41,729 bases of DNA from Ruminococcus sp. (GCF_024691275.1 NZ_JAILNU010000069.1:1-41729), one strand, 5' to 3'; shown: positions 1-8,537, counted from the stretch's first letter. Notes: generated by a model not told the origin, from the letters alone. Translations and numbers: made by a program.

Positions 1-72
1 ACAAATCCAGATATACTTGAAGAGCTCCTGCCGTGGAATAGATCTGTACAGAAAATTTGTAAAGCATTATGA
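1..72 (+). CDS. IS66-family transposase, C-terminal fragment (partial at the left edge)
   Basis: The first 23 codons read in frame from base 1 to a TGA at 70-72 and encode a tail containing PDILEELLPW followed by a short basic end. The 'LLPW' tail is typical of the IS66 TnpC C-terminal domain (IS66_C). The rest of the protein lies left of the window, so catalytic residues cannot be checked. The IS66-like terminal sequence about 70 bases downstream supports the call. Identification rests on a very short segment. Confidence 0.55.
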   Translation, partial: TNPDILEELLPWNRSVQKICKAL

Positions 73-84
73 GCAATAGTAATC

Positions 85-102
85 CCCGAGCCGCAGCTCG
101 GG
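85..102 (+). terminator. Hairpin after the transposase fragment
   Basis: CCCGAGC (85-91) and GCTCGGG (96-102) form a perfect 7-bp stem with a CGCA loop, 12 bases after the transposase stop. Only a weak T-rich tail (ATCTTTC) follows, so termination would be modest. Confidence 0.35.
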
Positions 103-126
103 AATCTTTCATTTACAGGTGGTATG

Positions 127-192
127 TTATTGAGCGGTTACTATAGTTGCTGCAGAGATTGTTGCTAAAACTTTTTTGAATGTTTTTTTCAT
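127..192 (-). pseudogene. Secreted-protein gene truncated after its signal peptide by the IS66-like element
   Basis: On the minus strand an AGAAGGA ribosome site (207-201) precedes an ATG at 192-190. The frame reads MKKTFKKVLATISAATI up to base 142, a typical lysine-rich start plus hydrophobic core of a signal peptide. It then enters the IS terminal sequence and stops after four more codons (TAA 129-127). The mature part must have been left of the insertion or lost. The host gene's function is not recognisable. Confidence 0.45.
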
Positions 193-372
193 TTTTAATA
201 TCCTTCTATAATTAAAATTTTGAGCAGTCGACCGCTATATTTTTTATAATATTTCGCGTGAAAACAGCGTGATTATTTTATGGGAATATAATGAAAAGTT
301 TAGAAATTAAACATTAAATACTAAATGTATTAACGCTAACTATATTTTGTAATAGATTTTTCCTTATATCAG

Positions 373-401
373 TTGACTTATATAGGCTTATGTGGTATAA
401 T
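373..401 (+). promoter_or_regulatory. Sigma-A promoter for the GNAT gene
   Basis: TTGACT (373-378), a 17-base spacer and TATAAT (396-401) preceded by TGG, an extended -10. Transcription would start near 408, so the protein cannot begin at the in-frame TTG at 373, and the ATG at 433 is preferred. Confidence 0.75.
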
Positions 402-432
402 CAGTTTTATTCTTTACAATTCAGGTGATAAC

Positions 433-924
433 ATGATAATACGAAATATAACAGAAAACGATAATTTTGTTGCTATACGCGAAATATACGAACGAAGCTG
501 GAAATCTGCTTACAGGGATATAATCCCGAAGGAATGGCTTGACAGCCGCCCAAAGGAAAAGTGGGGCGGAAATATCCTCAAAAACGGCAGGGTCGAAACA
601 GGGGCGTTTATCGACGGGAAAATAGTTGGAACTGCCTGTTACTGTCAATCGCGGTGGGATAAGTTCAAGGACTTCGGTGAGGTCGTTACCATTTATCTTT
701 TGCCTGAATATATTGGTCAGGGCATTGGCTATGCGCTTATGGAGCACTGTATATCAGCGCTGAAAGGGCTCGGCTATGATAAGGTACTTTTATGGGTGCT
801 TGAAGAAAATACACGCGCAAGAGCTTTCTATGAGAGGTACGGATTTGTTCTCACAGACGAGTTCATCGACGACAATATAGGTGGACGCGATGTCCGTGAG
901 GTAATGTACGTTTTGAACGTGTAG
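433..924 (+). CDS. GNAT-family N-acetyltransferase
   Basis: Predicted 163-residue cytosolic acetyltransferase that transfers an acetyl group from acetyl-CoA to an unknown small molecule or protein amine. The acetyl-CoA pyrophosphate loop is visible in YLLPEYIGQGIGYALME (residues about 88-104), with the usual NTRARAFYERYGF motif B near 126-138. The start ATG has an AGGTGA ribosome site five bases upstream. Upstream in-frame codons overlap the promoter and are not used. It is monocistronic and points toward the convergent ABC operon. Substrate cannot be predicted. Length matches the family. Confidence 0.9.
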   Translation: MIIRNITENDNFVAIREIYERSWKSAYRDIIPKEWLDSRPKEKWGGNILKNGRVETGAFIDGKIVGTACYCQSRWDKFKDFGEVVTIYLLPEYIGQGIGYALMEHCISALKGLGYDKVLLWVLEENTRARAFYERYGFVLTDEFIDDNIGGRDVREVMYVLNV

Positions 925-1250
925 GAACAGCTTATACGCTGCCATAGCGTACTGGTAAACAGGCATCTGATACAGGTGCAGCTGCCCGTGTATGAATAGC
1001 ATATGAACAAAATTATGCATTTCACGCTAAAAAATTGCATTTCGTGCATTTTTATTGCTTTTTTGCGGCTGATGTATTATTATATATTTAGTTGCTTGTG
1101 ATGAGCAGCGTGTTGGATGGGGGACGCTATAATTTCTCTAAAGCTCTAAAAGATCAAACAGTAACATCCTAATCAATATCCCCTTGTTATAGTTTTGTCC
1201 ACCGTCCTTTCTGTGATTAGACTGTATTCCTTGTCAGTCTATTTATTGCA
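925..1250. other. Intergenic region, no gene recognised
   Basis: AT-rich spacer between the GNAT gene and the convergent ABC operon. It holds a small hairpin (TACGCT 935-940 / AGCGTA 946-951) just after the GNAT stop, possibly a weak terminator, and near-repeated TGCATTT segments around 1015-1053. No reading frame with a credible ribosome site was seen. Confidence 0.4.
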
Positions 1251-1252
1251 CT

Positions 1253-1289
1253 TTTGGAAGCATTCCAATGCCGCGTGTATGCTTCCAAA
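1253..1289. repeat. 11-bp inverted repeat beside the terminator
   Basis: TTTGGAAGCAT (1253-1263) and ATGCTTCCAAA (1279-1289) are perfectly complementary across a 15-base loop. It lies directly beside the terminator at 1292-1322 and may be part of a tandem terminator. Confidence 0.4.
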
Positions 1290-1291
1290 GC

Positions 1292-1322
1292 AAAAGAGCA
1301 GTTCATTTTGAACTGCTCTTTT
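1292..1322 (-). terminator. Bidirectional rho-independent terminator
   Basis: AAAAGAGCAGTTC (1292-1304) pairs with GAACTGCTCTTTT (1310-1322) around a 5-base loop, with A and T tracts at the stem ends. It lies 22 bases beyond the permease stop and would also stop read-through from the GNAT gene. Confidence 0.85.
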
Positions 1323-1344
1323 GTCTTTTATAAGCGGTATTTTA

Positions 1345-4098
1345 TTATCCGTTTGCAGCCTGTGCGATAGCTTCCACCTTGCCGAGGTTCTTGATGGCAG
1401 GTATAGCTGCTACGAGGGATATAATGATATTTACAGTAATGGAAATGGCAATCGTCAGTGCTACCATGCCCCATATTGCAGGGGACTTGTCCTGCATGAT
1501 CTTGTATACGAATAAGATGAAACCTGTTACACCAACGGCTGTACCCGTTACGGCAGCTGTTGCGGAGAACATGATAGTTTCCAGCATAACGCTCTTGCGG
1601 AGCTGTTTCCTTGACATCCCCACGCTTCTGAGCATCATAAGCTCGCGGCTTCTGTTGAGTACGCTGGTGTTTACCGAGTTTATCATTGAGAGGATTCCTA
1701 CGAGCCATATTGATACAAGGAAGCCTATGAGTACCTTTATGATAGAATTTATGAATTCATTAGCTCCTGTACCTACCTGATACATATTCTCAGTGAATTC
1801 ATAGCTTGATTTGGAAGTAAATTCGTTAAAGAGTCTTTCTGCTTCTTTATAGTGCTTGTGATCGCTTACTCTGAGGTAAATGTGATATGAATGATTGAAT
1901 GAAGGAGCGTATTCAATAGGCAGGATAAATCCTTGTCCTTCTGAACTTGCTGAAATTCCTATAATATTGTATTTTTTACCATCGAGAGTTACTTCCGGCT
2001 TATCGTCGAGTTTTTTATAGCTGGTTGGGAACTCCTCAACATTTATTTCGAGTTCGTGATCGCGTGTAAGGTTGCAGTTATTATATAAAATACCGCCGCT
2101 GTCCCTGAACTCTGCATAGCTCATGCCTGTTATCTTGTCAAGCTCGTTCATGCGGTATTCTCCTTCATTTATTAAGGCTATCAGTTCATAGCCGCCGATT
2201 CTACTCGGATCTTTGAGCTTGTTGTCTATCAGCTCCCGCTCCTTTTCTTCAAGAGATGTAACTGGCTCGATAGCCTGTATGCCGTAATATGAGAATACTT
2301 CTTTGTCGCTGAAGTATTTATCAGGCATTTCTGTCGGATTTTTCGGATCGCTGCTATAGTAGGAAACGATCTCAAGATCATAGTATTTCGGATCGCGTGA
2401 TTTCTCCACGGTACTGCGGATATATGTGCCCATAAGTATAGTTATGGTGAACATAAGCACACCGAGTGTCATTGTCACAGTCGAAACCACAAAGCGGCTC
2501 TTTGCTGTCTTTATGTTCTTTCGTGTATATCTTCTCAGGAACTTGTTAGCGCTGAGGTCAAGCTTTGACTTGTACTTTCTGAATTTACGCTTCTTACTCT
2601 TTGGCTTACCGAAATTGAGCGCTTCAGCAGGTGAAAGCTTTCTTGCCGCCCACATTGCCGAGGTATATGCTGATATGAGTATCGCTACAAGACAGAGAAC
2701 CACGCCTATAGCCATTATTGGCGCAGAAGCCTTGTACTCGAAGAACGACAGACCTATGTTATTTATAGAGTTGAAAGATGCATGGCACAGAAGCAAAGCT
2801 ATGATCGTACCGAGTGGAACTGCTGTGAAGCAGTAGAACAGAGCCTCAGCAAATACCAGAAATGCTATCTGTGTCTTTGATGCTCCCATTACTCGGAGCG
2901 CTGCAAAGTGTGTGCTTCGTTCCTGTACAGCCATCTCGAAGGCATTGTCGATAACGAAACGCGATATGAACCATGCTATAAGGAGCACTATCAGCATAGG
3001 AATAACGATTATAGCAAGTATCTTGTATATAGCGTAAGGGCTCTTCCATTCGAGAGCGAGGAGAGTATCATTTTCAATATGAGGAAATTTGTATGAATCG
3101 AAGAACTGTGTGCCATAGTCGTAGCCGAGGTCTGTGAAAAGCATTTTCAGGGCTTCGTCGTAGTCACAGTTGTCGATAAGACGTATCTTCATTGAGGGGG
3201 TCTTCTCCACAAATATATCTGGGTTCTTCTCACCAAGTTCCGTGAAGTTGACGTCTGTATTATCAGTATTGACTATCTGGAAAAAATGCGTTACTATCTT
3301 TGCATTGTAATTGGTGAAGCCAGCTATCTTCACGGTGTATTCAACAGGCTCACCGTATACCTCATCAGCTACAGGGATATCGTCCAGCCCAATCTTATTT
3401 CGGTCGCCGAGGTATGTGTCCAAAGAAAGCTTATAAGCGCTGTTCTGCAAATTGGTCGGAAGATCAGCAAATTCAGCATCTTTCTGGGTATATTCAGTAC
3501 CGTATCTCTCTTTCAGTTCAGAACGAGCTTCCTTTATGATGTCTGAATCTTCATCGAATGAAGCACTTACAGGACATATGGAAAAAGTAACTGTATCGCC
3601 CTTTGAGTAGCCCATTTCGCTGAAAAAAGCGGGAAGATATACACCATCTGCGTCAGTATCATATTTAATAGAATCAGGTGCTTCACTGTATGTTCCGTCT
3701 ATAAGCTTTTTATTGCCAAAGCCCTTATAGCTGTTCAGTTTTTTGGTTCTTATGGTTTTACCGTTTACGGATATCTCGAAGTATGCGATACCGGAATCAG
3801 CTTCAAGAGAAGCACTATCTGCCTTTGAGCCGTAGTAATCGTCTACTACCGCGTGATTCTTTACGGCTTCAAAAGCCTTGTCACGATCCCTTGATTTTTC
3901 TATCCAGGAGGATATATCTACTTCCCACAAACCTTCTTCAACTATTTCCTCATTCATGAGGGTCTGGAAGATACTGTTGCAATATGAGCATACCGTCGCA
4001 AGTATGAAAGCCGACAGGGTAATGCACATGAATGTGAGAAAGGTACGCATTTTTTGTCGGCGTATGTATTTCATGGAAAGTGCAATGAGATGTTTCAT
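1345..4098 (-). CDS. ABC transporter permease with duplicated FtsX/MacB-type domain
   Basis: 917-residue membrane subunit of an ABC exporter or mechanotransmission system. It has an N-terminal membrane segment (about 17-40), a roughly 320-residue extracytoplasmic domain, a three-helix block (about 365-490), another membrane segment (about 560-585), a second extracytoplasmic domain of about 200 residues, and a final three-helix block (about 785-900). This is the TM-domain-TM3 FtsX unit repeated twice, giving eight helices. A strong AAGGAGG site precedes the ATG, 12 bases after the ATPase stop, so the two form one transcript. The architecture differs from BceB (ten helices, one large loop), so a bacitracin-type role is not assumed. 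Export of peptides, lipids or drugs is possible. Substrate unknown. Confidence 0.88.
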   Translation of the reverse strand: MKHLIALSMKYIRRQKMRTFLTFMCITLSAFILATVCSYCNSIFQTLMNEEIVEEGLWEVDISSWIEKSRDRDKAFEAVKNHAVVDDYYGSKADSASLEADSGIAYFEISVNGKTIRTKKLNSYKGFGNKKLIDGTYSEAPDSIKYDTDADGVYLPAFFSEMGYSKGDTVTFSICPVSASFDEDSDIIKEARSELKERYGTEYTQKDAEFADLPTNLQNSAYKLSLDTYLGDRNKIGLDDIPVADEVYGEPVEYTVKIAGFTNYNAKIVTHFFQIVNTDNTDVNFTELGEKNPDIFVEKTPSMKIRLIDNCDYDEALKMLFTDLGYDYGTQFFDSYKFPHIENDTLLALEWKSPYAIYKILAIIVIPMLIVLLIAWFISRFVIDNAFEMAVQERSTHFAALRVMGASKTQIAFLVFAEALFYCFTAVPLGTIIALLLCHASFNSINNIGLSFFEYKASAPIMAIGVVLCLVAILISAYTSAMWAARKLSPAEALNFGKPKSKKRKFRKYKSKLDLSANKFLRRYTRKNIKTAKSRFVVSTVTMTLGVLMFTITILMGTYIRSTVEKSRDPKYYDLEIVSYYSSDPKNPTEMPDKYFSDKEVFSYYGIQAIEPVTSLEEKERELIDNKLKDPSRIGGYELIALINEGEYRMNELDKITGMSYAEFRDSGGILYNNCNLTRDHELEINVEEFPTSYKKLDDKPEVTLDGKKYNIIGISASSEGQGFILPIEYAPSFNHSYHIYLRVSDHKHYKEAERLFNEFTSKSSYEFTENMYQVGTGANEFINSIIKVLIGFLVSIWLVGILSMINSVNTSVLNRSRELMMLRSVGMSRKQLRKSVMLETIMFSATAAVTGTAVGVTGFILFVYKIMQDKSPAIWGMVALTIAISITVNIIISLVAAIPAIKNLGKVEAIAQAANG

Positions 4099-4110
4099 GT
4101 CACCGCCTCC

Positions 4111-4785
4111 TTATTCTGAAAGAACACCGTCCGTGATACGGCAGATACGGTCAGCCTGAGAAGCGATACTGCCGTCATGGGTAATAAGTATGAGTGTCTG
4201 GTCATACTTCTTTATGGAGCTTTTGAGTATAGAGATTATCTCGCGGCTGTTTTTGCTGTCAAGGTTGCCTGTAGGCTCGTCAGCGAGGATTATCTGGGGT
4301 TTGTGTATGAGGGCACGGGCAAAGGCAACGCGCTGCTGCTGACCGCCTGAGAGTTCGTGAGGATAGTTGGTGCGCTTCTTGTCAAGTCCCGTGAGCTTTA
4401 GCAGCTCCTCGAGGTATTCCATATCAGGAGAAGTGTTGTCCAGATTGAGCGGAAGCACAATATTTTCCTCCACGTTCAGTACGGGAATGAGGTTGAAGGA
4501 CTGGAATATAAAGCCGATGTTCTTGCGGCGGTAAGCCGAGAGAGCGTTGTCGTTCATCTGAGTGATGTCCTTGCCGTTTACGAAGATACTGCCGCTTGTA
4601 GGGCGGTCAAGAGAGCCGAGACAGTTGAGTAGAGTAGTTTTGCCGCTGCCGCTTTCGCCTGTAACTGCGAGAAATTCGCCTGCACAGACTTCAAGTTCCA
4701 CGTTGTTGAGGGCGTATATCATATTTTCGCCTTCGCCGTACTGCTTGACGAGTTTTTCCGTTTTGATTATTATGTTTTTTTCCAT
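4111..4785 (-). CDS. ABC transporter ATP-binding protein, LolD/MacB type
   Basis: 224-residue cytosolic ATPase that powers the adjacent FtsX-type permease. Walker A is GESGSGKT (43-50), the signature is LSGGQQQR (145-152), and Walker B with catalytic Glu is ILADEP (166-171), followed by the D-loop region GNLDS. Length and motifs match the LolD/MacB/FtsE class. GGGAGG lies before the ATG. The gene sits between a two-component system (upstream, own transcript) and the permease (downstream, 12-base gap). Phosphate-box-like direct repeats lie about 50-75 bases upstream and suggest control by the neighbouring response regulator. Confidence 0.93.
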   Translation of the reverse strand: MEKNIIIKTEKLVKQYGEGENMIYALNNVELEVCAGEFLAVTGESGSGKTTLLNCLGSLDRPTSGSIFVNGKDITQMNDNALSAYRRKNIGFIFQSFNLIPVLNVEENIVLPLNLDNTSPDMEYLEELLKLTGLDKKRTNYPHELSGGQQQRVAFARALIHKPQIILADEPTGNLDSKNSREIISILKSSIKKYDQTLILITHDGSIASQADRICRITDGVLSE

Positions 4786-4836
4786 ATAATTACCTCCCTG
4801 TTCAGAGTATATCCTTATTGTAACTATAGTTTAACA

Positions 4837-4860
4837 TTACAATCTTACAGTAACGTTACA
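4837..4860 (-). promoter_or_regulatory. TTACA direct repeats upstream of the ABC operon
   Basis: TTACA occurs at 4837-4841, 4845-4849 and 4856-4860. The last two are exactly 11 bases apart, the spacing used by OmpR/PhoB-family dimers. A TTAACA lies just beside them at 4831-4836. The adjacent two-component regulator is the obvious candidate binder. Inferred, not shown. Confidence 0.35.
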
Positions 4861-4866
4861 AAAACA

Positions 4867-4898
4867 AAAACGGCTGAAAAAATTTTTTCAGCCGTTTT
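4867..4898 (-). terminator. 32-bp perfect palindrome, bidirectional terminator
   Basis: AAAACGGCTGAAAAAA (4867-4882) is followed directly by its exact complement (4883-4898), giving a GC stem flanked by A/T tracts that works on either strand. It lies 12 bases beyond the kinase stop and separates the two-component operon from the ABC operon. Confidence 0.85.
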
Positions 4899-4910
4899 GA
4901 TATGTATTTA

Positions 4911-6125
4911 TCATGACTTTATGAATACGAACTCGAACCGTGTACCCTTGCCGAGTTCTGAATATACGAGTATCTCGCCGCCGTGAGCGCGGACGATCTT
5001 CTGGGATATGGACATTCCCAGCCCCGAGCTGTACATGGTCTTGTCGTTGGACTTTACAGAAAAGCGCTCGAACAGCTTTGGTATATCCTCCTGAGGTATG
5101 CCCTTGCCGTTGTCTGATATGGCGATAGTAGTCAGCACAGCATCTTCGTACAGCTTCACTTTCAGCTCTGAGCAGTCAGCGTGATCGGCTGAATTTTTGA
5201 TGATATTCTCGACAGCTTCACACAGCCAGCCCTTATCGCAGTCCATGCGGATACTTCTGTCAAGGTCGGGAGCGACGGATATTTTCTTGTTTCTCAGCAG
5301 GGGAGACATACGCTTTACGGCGATCTCGCATACTTCGGCAAGGCTGCACGGCTCCATGCGGTATTCGATCGCGTCGGCGTTGAGCTTGGCGAGCTTTATT
5401 GCTTCTATAACGAGCCGTTCCATGCAGTCAAGATTGAGCTGCACCTCGTCCGAGAGCTTGTCGCGGCGTTCCGCGGACAGATCGTCAAACTCGCTGAGCA
5501 TATCGGTATTGAGCCTTATAACGGCAAGAGAAGTTTTTATCTGGTGCGAAAGGTCTGTGAGGAAGGTGCGCTGAAAATGCTGCTCATTCAGGAGCTTTAT
5601 CCTCAGACCGTTGATCCTGTTCACGAGCCTTTCGGCGGCATCGGATATCCTGTGTACAGAGCCCAGATCTTCGCCGTAAAGGTTTATAACGCTGTTGGCT
5701 TTGTCGGCAGCCTCGATACATTCATCTCTCAGCTTTTCGAGGTCGCTGTATATCGTCATAAGCTCGCGGAGAGCCACGGCGAACCATACAACCGACAGCA
5801 GTGCCAAAAGTCCGAACATAGGTATGAATACAGTATTTCTCACAGAGCTGTAGCTTTTCATGAGTTTGGGCGGCAGTTCATGGTCTATGCTGTATTTTTT
5901 AAACAGCTCCTCGCCGTTGGCAATGTATTCTTCCTGTGGGATATCTGTGAATTTACCGCCGCCTGCAACAGCAAGCTCTGAGCTTATCTGTCCGCGGACT
6001 ATTTTTTCTGCGCATACTTCAGAAATATAATAGGATATGCCTGCGGACAGAGCTATGAGTATAATGAATATGAGCAGCAGTCTCTTGGGAGCGCGGTTGT
6101 TTATGAATCGGTCTGTTCTGTCCAT
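4911..6125 (-). CDS. Sensor histidine kinase (HisKA / HATPase_c)
   Basis: 404-residue membrane kinase. Two membrane segments (about 15-34 and 98-118) enclose a sensor loop of about 60 residues. The H-box is DLSHQIKTSL with phospho-acceptor His194. The N-box ENIIKNSADH, G1 ISDNGKGIP, F-box LFERF and G2 GLGMSISQKIV are all present, so it should be active. It starts inside the last codons of the regulator gene (25-base overlap), implying translational coupling. Its likely partner is that regulator and its likely output the transporter encoded just downstream. The short loop suggests it senses at the membrane or through the transporter, but this is inference. Confidence 0.92.
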   Translation of the reverse strand: MDRTDRFINNRAPKRLLLIFIILIALSAGISYYISEVCAEKIVRGQISSELAVAGGGKFTDIPQEEYIANGEELFKKYSIDHELPPKLMKSYSSVRNTVFIPMFGLLALLSVVWFAVALRELMTIYSDLEKLRDECIEAADKANSVINLYGEDLGSVHRISDAAERLVNRINGLRIKLLNEQHFQRTFLTDLSHQIKTSLAVIRLNTDMLSEFDDLSAERRDKLSDEVQLNLDCMERLVIEAIKLAKLNADAIEYRMEPCSLAEVCEIAVKRMSPLLRNKKISVAPDLDRSIRMDCDKGWLCEAVENIIKNSADHADCSELKVKLYEDAVLTTIAISDNGKGIPQEDIPKLFERFSVKSNDKTMYSSGLGMSISQKIVRAHGGEILVYSELGKGTRFEFVFIKS

Positions 6126-6709
6126 TTATAGCCCATTCCTCTCTTGGTGACTATCCTGCCGCAGCCTGTGGCTTTACTGAGTTTTTCGCGCAGACGGCTG
6201 ATATTCACCGAAAGGGTGTTGTCGTTTACGAAGATCCCCTTTGAGTCCCAGAGGTATGCGAGTATCTGTTCGCGGGTGAGGTACTGTTCGCGGTTGAGCA
6301 TGAGGTAGCTGAGGAGCTTCTGCTCAACGGCGGTAAGCTCCATTTCGGGGACTTCGGGAACTCTGCGCAGATTTGCGCGGATACGTGAAAAGAGTTCGCG
6401 CAGTCTGAAAGGCTTGGTGATATAGTCGTCGCCGCCGCTGTCCAGACCGCGGACGATATCAGCCTCGTCATCACATGAGGTAAGGAATATAATAGGAGTT
6501 TGTACAGTTTTGCGTATGCGTCTGCACAGGTCTATGCCGCTGCCGTCCGGCAGCATAACGTCGAGTATGATAAGGTCGGCATCGGCTGCATTCAGTATTG
6601 CAGCAGCAGCGGTGCTGACTGCTATAACGCTGTAGCCCTCGGTCTCAAGGGCAAAAGCGATATTTTTATTGAGAGTTTCGTCGTCCTCGACAAGAAGGAT
6701 AGTATTCAT
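6101..6709 (-). CDS. OmpR/PhoB-family response regulator with shortened DNA-binding domain
   Basis: 202-residue transcription factor. The receiver has acidic residues E8-D9-D10, phospho-acceptor Asp50, Thr77 and Lys99. The C-terminal winged helix follows after only a few residues (VPEVPEMELTAVEQ). The usual N-terminal four-strand sheet of about 20-25 residues seen in PhoB/OmpR is missing, which accounts for the short length against the usual 220-235. The recognition helix region (NTLSVNISRLREKL) and wing (TKRGMGYKW) are intact. The preceding promoter has good consensus. It probably controls the kinase and ABC operons beside it. GAGGTG lies before the ATG. Confidence 0.92.
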   Translation of the reverse strand: MNTILLVEDDETLNKNIAFALETEGYSVIAVSTAAAAILNAADADLIILDVMLPDGSGIDLCRRIRKTVQTPIIFLTSCDDEADIVRGLDSGGDDYITKPFRLRELFSRIRANLRRVPEVPEMELTAVEQKLLSYLMLNREQYLTREQILAYLWDSKGIFVNDNTLSVNISRLREKLSKATGCGRIVTKRGMGYKWTEQTDS

Positions 6710-6734
6710 ATTTCACCTCAGTTGTTTTTCCTAT

Positions 6735-6763
6735 ATTGTAGCATATATGTAAAAAAATTACAA
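6735..6763 (-). promoter_or_regulatory. Sigma-A promoter of the two-component operon
   Basis: On the minus strand, TTGTAA (6763-6758), a 17-base spacer and TACAAT (6740-6735), 26 bases before the regulator ATG. Confidence 0.65.
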
Positions 6764-6858
6764 GCTGTCATTTTGAATGGACGGATATGATCTGCGGCAA
6801 AACAAAAAAGCTGCACCGCATGATAAGCAGTGCAGCTGTGTATTCGCAGTTGCAAATA

Positions 6859-8169
6859 TCAACCTTTATAGATCGAGATATCTTCGATATTTTTGAGTAC
6901 GCTTCCGCAGAGTTCCTTCCACTGAGCGACCTCAGCTTCGTCGTAGGAGATGACCTTCTTAGCCCATGAGCTGCAATAAGCACAGGCATTGGGAGCTGAC
7001 TGACCATCTTCAAGGATATCGCTTGCGCAGAGTGAGTTAGCACAGTTGTTGTTCTTGACGAAGTGTTCAAGGAAGCCGTCGAGCTTCTTGTTGTCAACAA
7101 AGAGCTTAGGGAGGTGCATAGTTCTTCCGTAAGCCATCATAGCCTCGGGCTTCAGTTTTTCCACCCATCTCATAGGCGGCACATCTGCCGGAGGACCGCC
7201 TGCACCCATAGGCGGCATACCTGCCGGAGGTGCGCCTGCACCCTTAGCGTTCATAGGCAGAGTTGCGATAGTCTTAGCCTGTGGCCAGTTTACGATATCG
7301 AGAAGGTTTCCGTCATAGGATTCTTCCATATATCCCTTTACAACTCTATGGAGGAATTCGGTAGTTCTTGTTCTGTCGATAAGCTTTATCGAGAAGTTCT
7401 TATTGCCTGTTTCCTCGGCGAGCTCTCTGTAGTAGTGAACATCTTCGGGACGTATGAACTCGGCAGTAAGGATAGCTGCGGGATGAGTTACCTTCTTGTA
7501 TGCGCAGTTTACGAGAGAGTAGTCCATTGTGAACTTATCAGGATCTGAATGTCCTACAAAGCAGCCATGTGCAAGGCGGAAGGGACATTCTCTCAGGCAG
7601 AGGTTGTTAGCGATGACACGAAGGTGGAGATCACTGTCCTTGTACTGAGCGAGAAGGTTTCTGAGAACGTCGAACTTTCTGTTGAAGCCGTGGTCGAGAG
7701 TTATCTCGTCTACGCCCCAGTTGCGCCAGTACTCGATGTGCTGGATAGTTGTTGGGTAAGCGTAAAGACCAAGGGTAACGAACATATCCTTGAATTCTCT
7801 CTTGACGTATTTAATAAGGATAGGCGAGTTGAGAGTCAGAGCTCTTACGCCCATATCATACAGCGTATGTATAAAATCGCGTATCTGCTTTCCTACTACG
7901 GGATCGACCTCATTCTGGTCCATAGAAAGAGGGTTTATGAGGTAGTTGAAGGTGATATTGCGCTTTTTACATTCTTTGATATAGTCAGCGAACTGATCCA
8001 TCGTAAAATCAGGAACGATCGAAGCGGTACGTCCGCCGGGAAGTCCGTCATGCTTGAGTTTACCAAAAAAACTTGTTATAGAATGTTTTTTGTCGTACTC
8101 ATCGACGAAATCAAATAATTTGTAATCAAAATTACAACCGAGATCAAATGAAATAGAGTCTTGATTCAT
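6859..8169 (-). CDS. U32-peptidase-like protein with Pro-rich insert and C-terminal Cys cluster
   Basis: 436 residues from the ATG at 8169, chosen because GGGAG lies about 12 bases before it. An upstream in-frame ATG overlaps that site. The TIM-barrel-like N-terminal part carries C191-x3-C195-P-x6-C203 with another Cys at 222, the pattern of U32 proteins such as RlhA, TrhP, UbiU and UbiV, where four cysteines hold a 4Fe-4S cluster. After residue 305 comes a Gly/Pro/Met-rich stretch (about 309-333), then a tail with Cys at 376, 381, 396, 399 and 421 that could bind a second metal. U32 members hydroxylate RNA or ubiquinone or act as proteases. Which applies here is unknown. It is monocistronic with its own consensus promoter. 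Confidence 0.7.
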   Translation of the reverse strand: MNQDSISFDLGCNFDYKLFDFVDEYDKKHSITSFFGKLKHDGLPGGRTASIVPDFTMDQFADYIKECKKRNITFNYLINPLSMDQNEVDPVVGKQIRDFIHTLYDMGVRALTLNSPILIKYVKREFKDMFVTLGLYAYPTTIQHIEYWRNWGVDEITLDHGFNRKFDVLRNLLAQYKDSDLHLRVIANNLCLRECPFRLAHGCFVGHSDPDKFTMDYSLVNCAYKKVTHPAAILTAEFIRPEDVHYYRELAEETGNKNFSIKLIDRTRTTEFLHRVVKGYMEESYDGNLLDIVNWPQAKTIATLPMNAKGAGAPPAGMPPMGAGGPPADVPPMRWVEKLKPEAMMAYGRTMHLPKLFVDNKKLDGFLEHFVKNNNCANSLCASDILEDGQSAPNACAYCSSWAKKVISYDEAEVAQWKELCGSVLKNIEDISIYKG

Positions 8170-8325
8170 TTTAATACACATCTCCCTGAATAAAATAAGG
8201 ACTGATATACAGTTCGTAAGCAAAATTAGTTATTGGAACAGTTCAGTAAATTATTGTTTGATATCTTTTTATTTTTGTATTTAAAACGTGATTTTTTGGT
8301 ATTTTCCCTCATAGTCCCATACAAA

Positions 8326-8354
8326 ATTATATCACTAAATGTACAAAGTGTCAA
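8326..8354 (-). promoter_or_regulatory. Consensus sigma-A promoter of the U32-like gene
   Basis: On the minus strand, TTGACA (8354-8349), a 17-base spacer and TATAAT (8331-8326), both perfect matches. It lies about 160 bases before the chosen start codon. Confidence 0.82.
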
Positions 8355-8537
8355 CTAATCGCCCAAAAACTTAATAGAAAAAATAGAGGTTATTTTTTGT
8401 AGGTTTTATACAAGCAGGAAAGTAAAAATTAGTATATTGCTGTGGAACTCTGAGGAATTTTTGTGGAACATCGGGTTTTAACGAGCAGAAGTCATAATTC
8501 GCCTAAAAGTAAATATATTTTATTTTTATGAAAGTAC

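Larger units (their letters stand above)
1..141. mobile_element. End of an IS66-like insertion sequence
   Basis: Read on the minus strand from base 141 inward, the sequence begins GTAACCGC. IS66-family terminal inverted repeats characteristically start with GTAA. The transposase tail ends at base 72, so the element would extend from outside the window to 141. An 8-base target duplication would be TATAGTTG (142-149), but the other end is not visible. The reading frame of the small secreted-protein gene at 127-192 breaks at exactly this boundary, which independently supports it. Confidence 0.45.

Noticed and set aside
373..432. Extended GNAT start with 20 extra residues from a TTG at 373
   Set aside because: These codons overlap the -35 and -10 of the gene's own promoter. 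ATG 433 has a good ribosome site.
1345..4785. BceAB-type bacitracin resistance transporter
   Set aside because: The permease has two large outer domains and eight predicted helices (duplicated FtsX unit), unlike the ten-helix, one-loop BceB.
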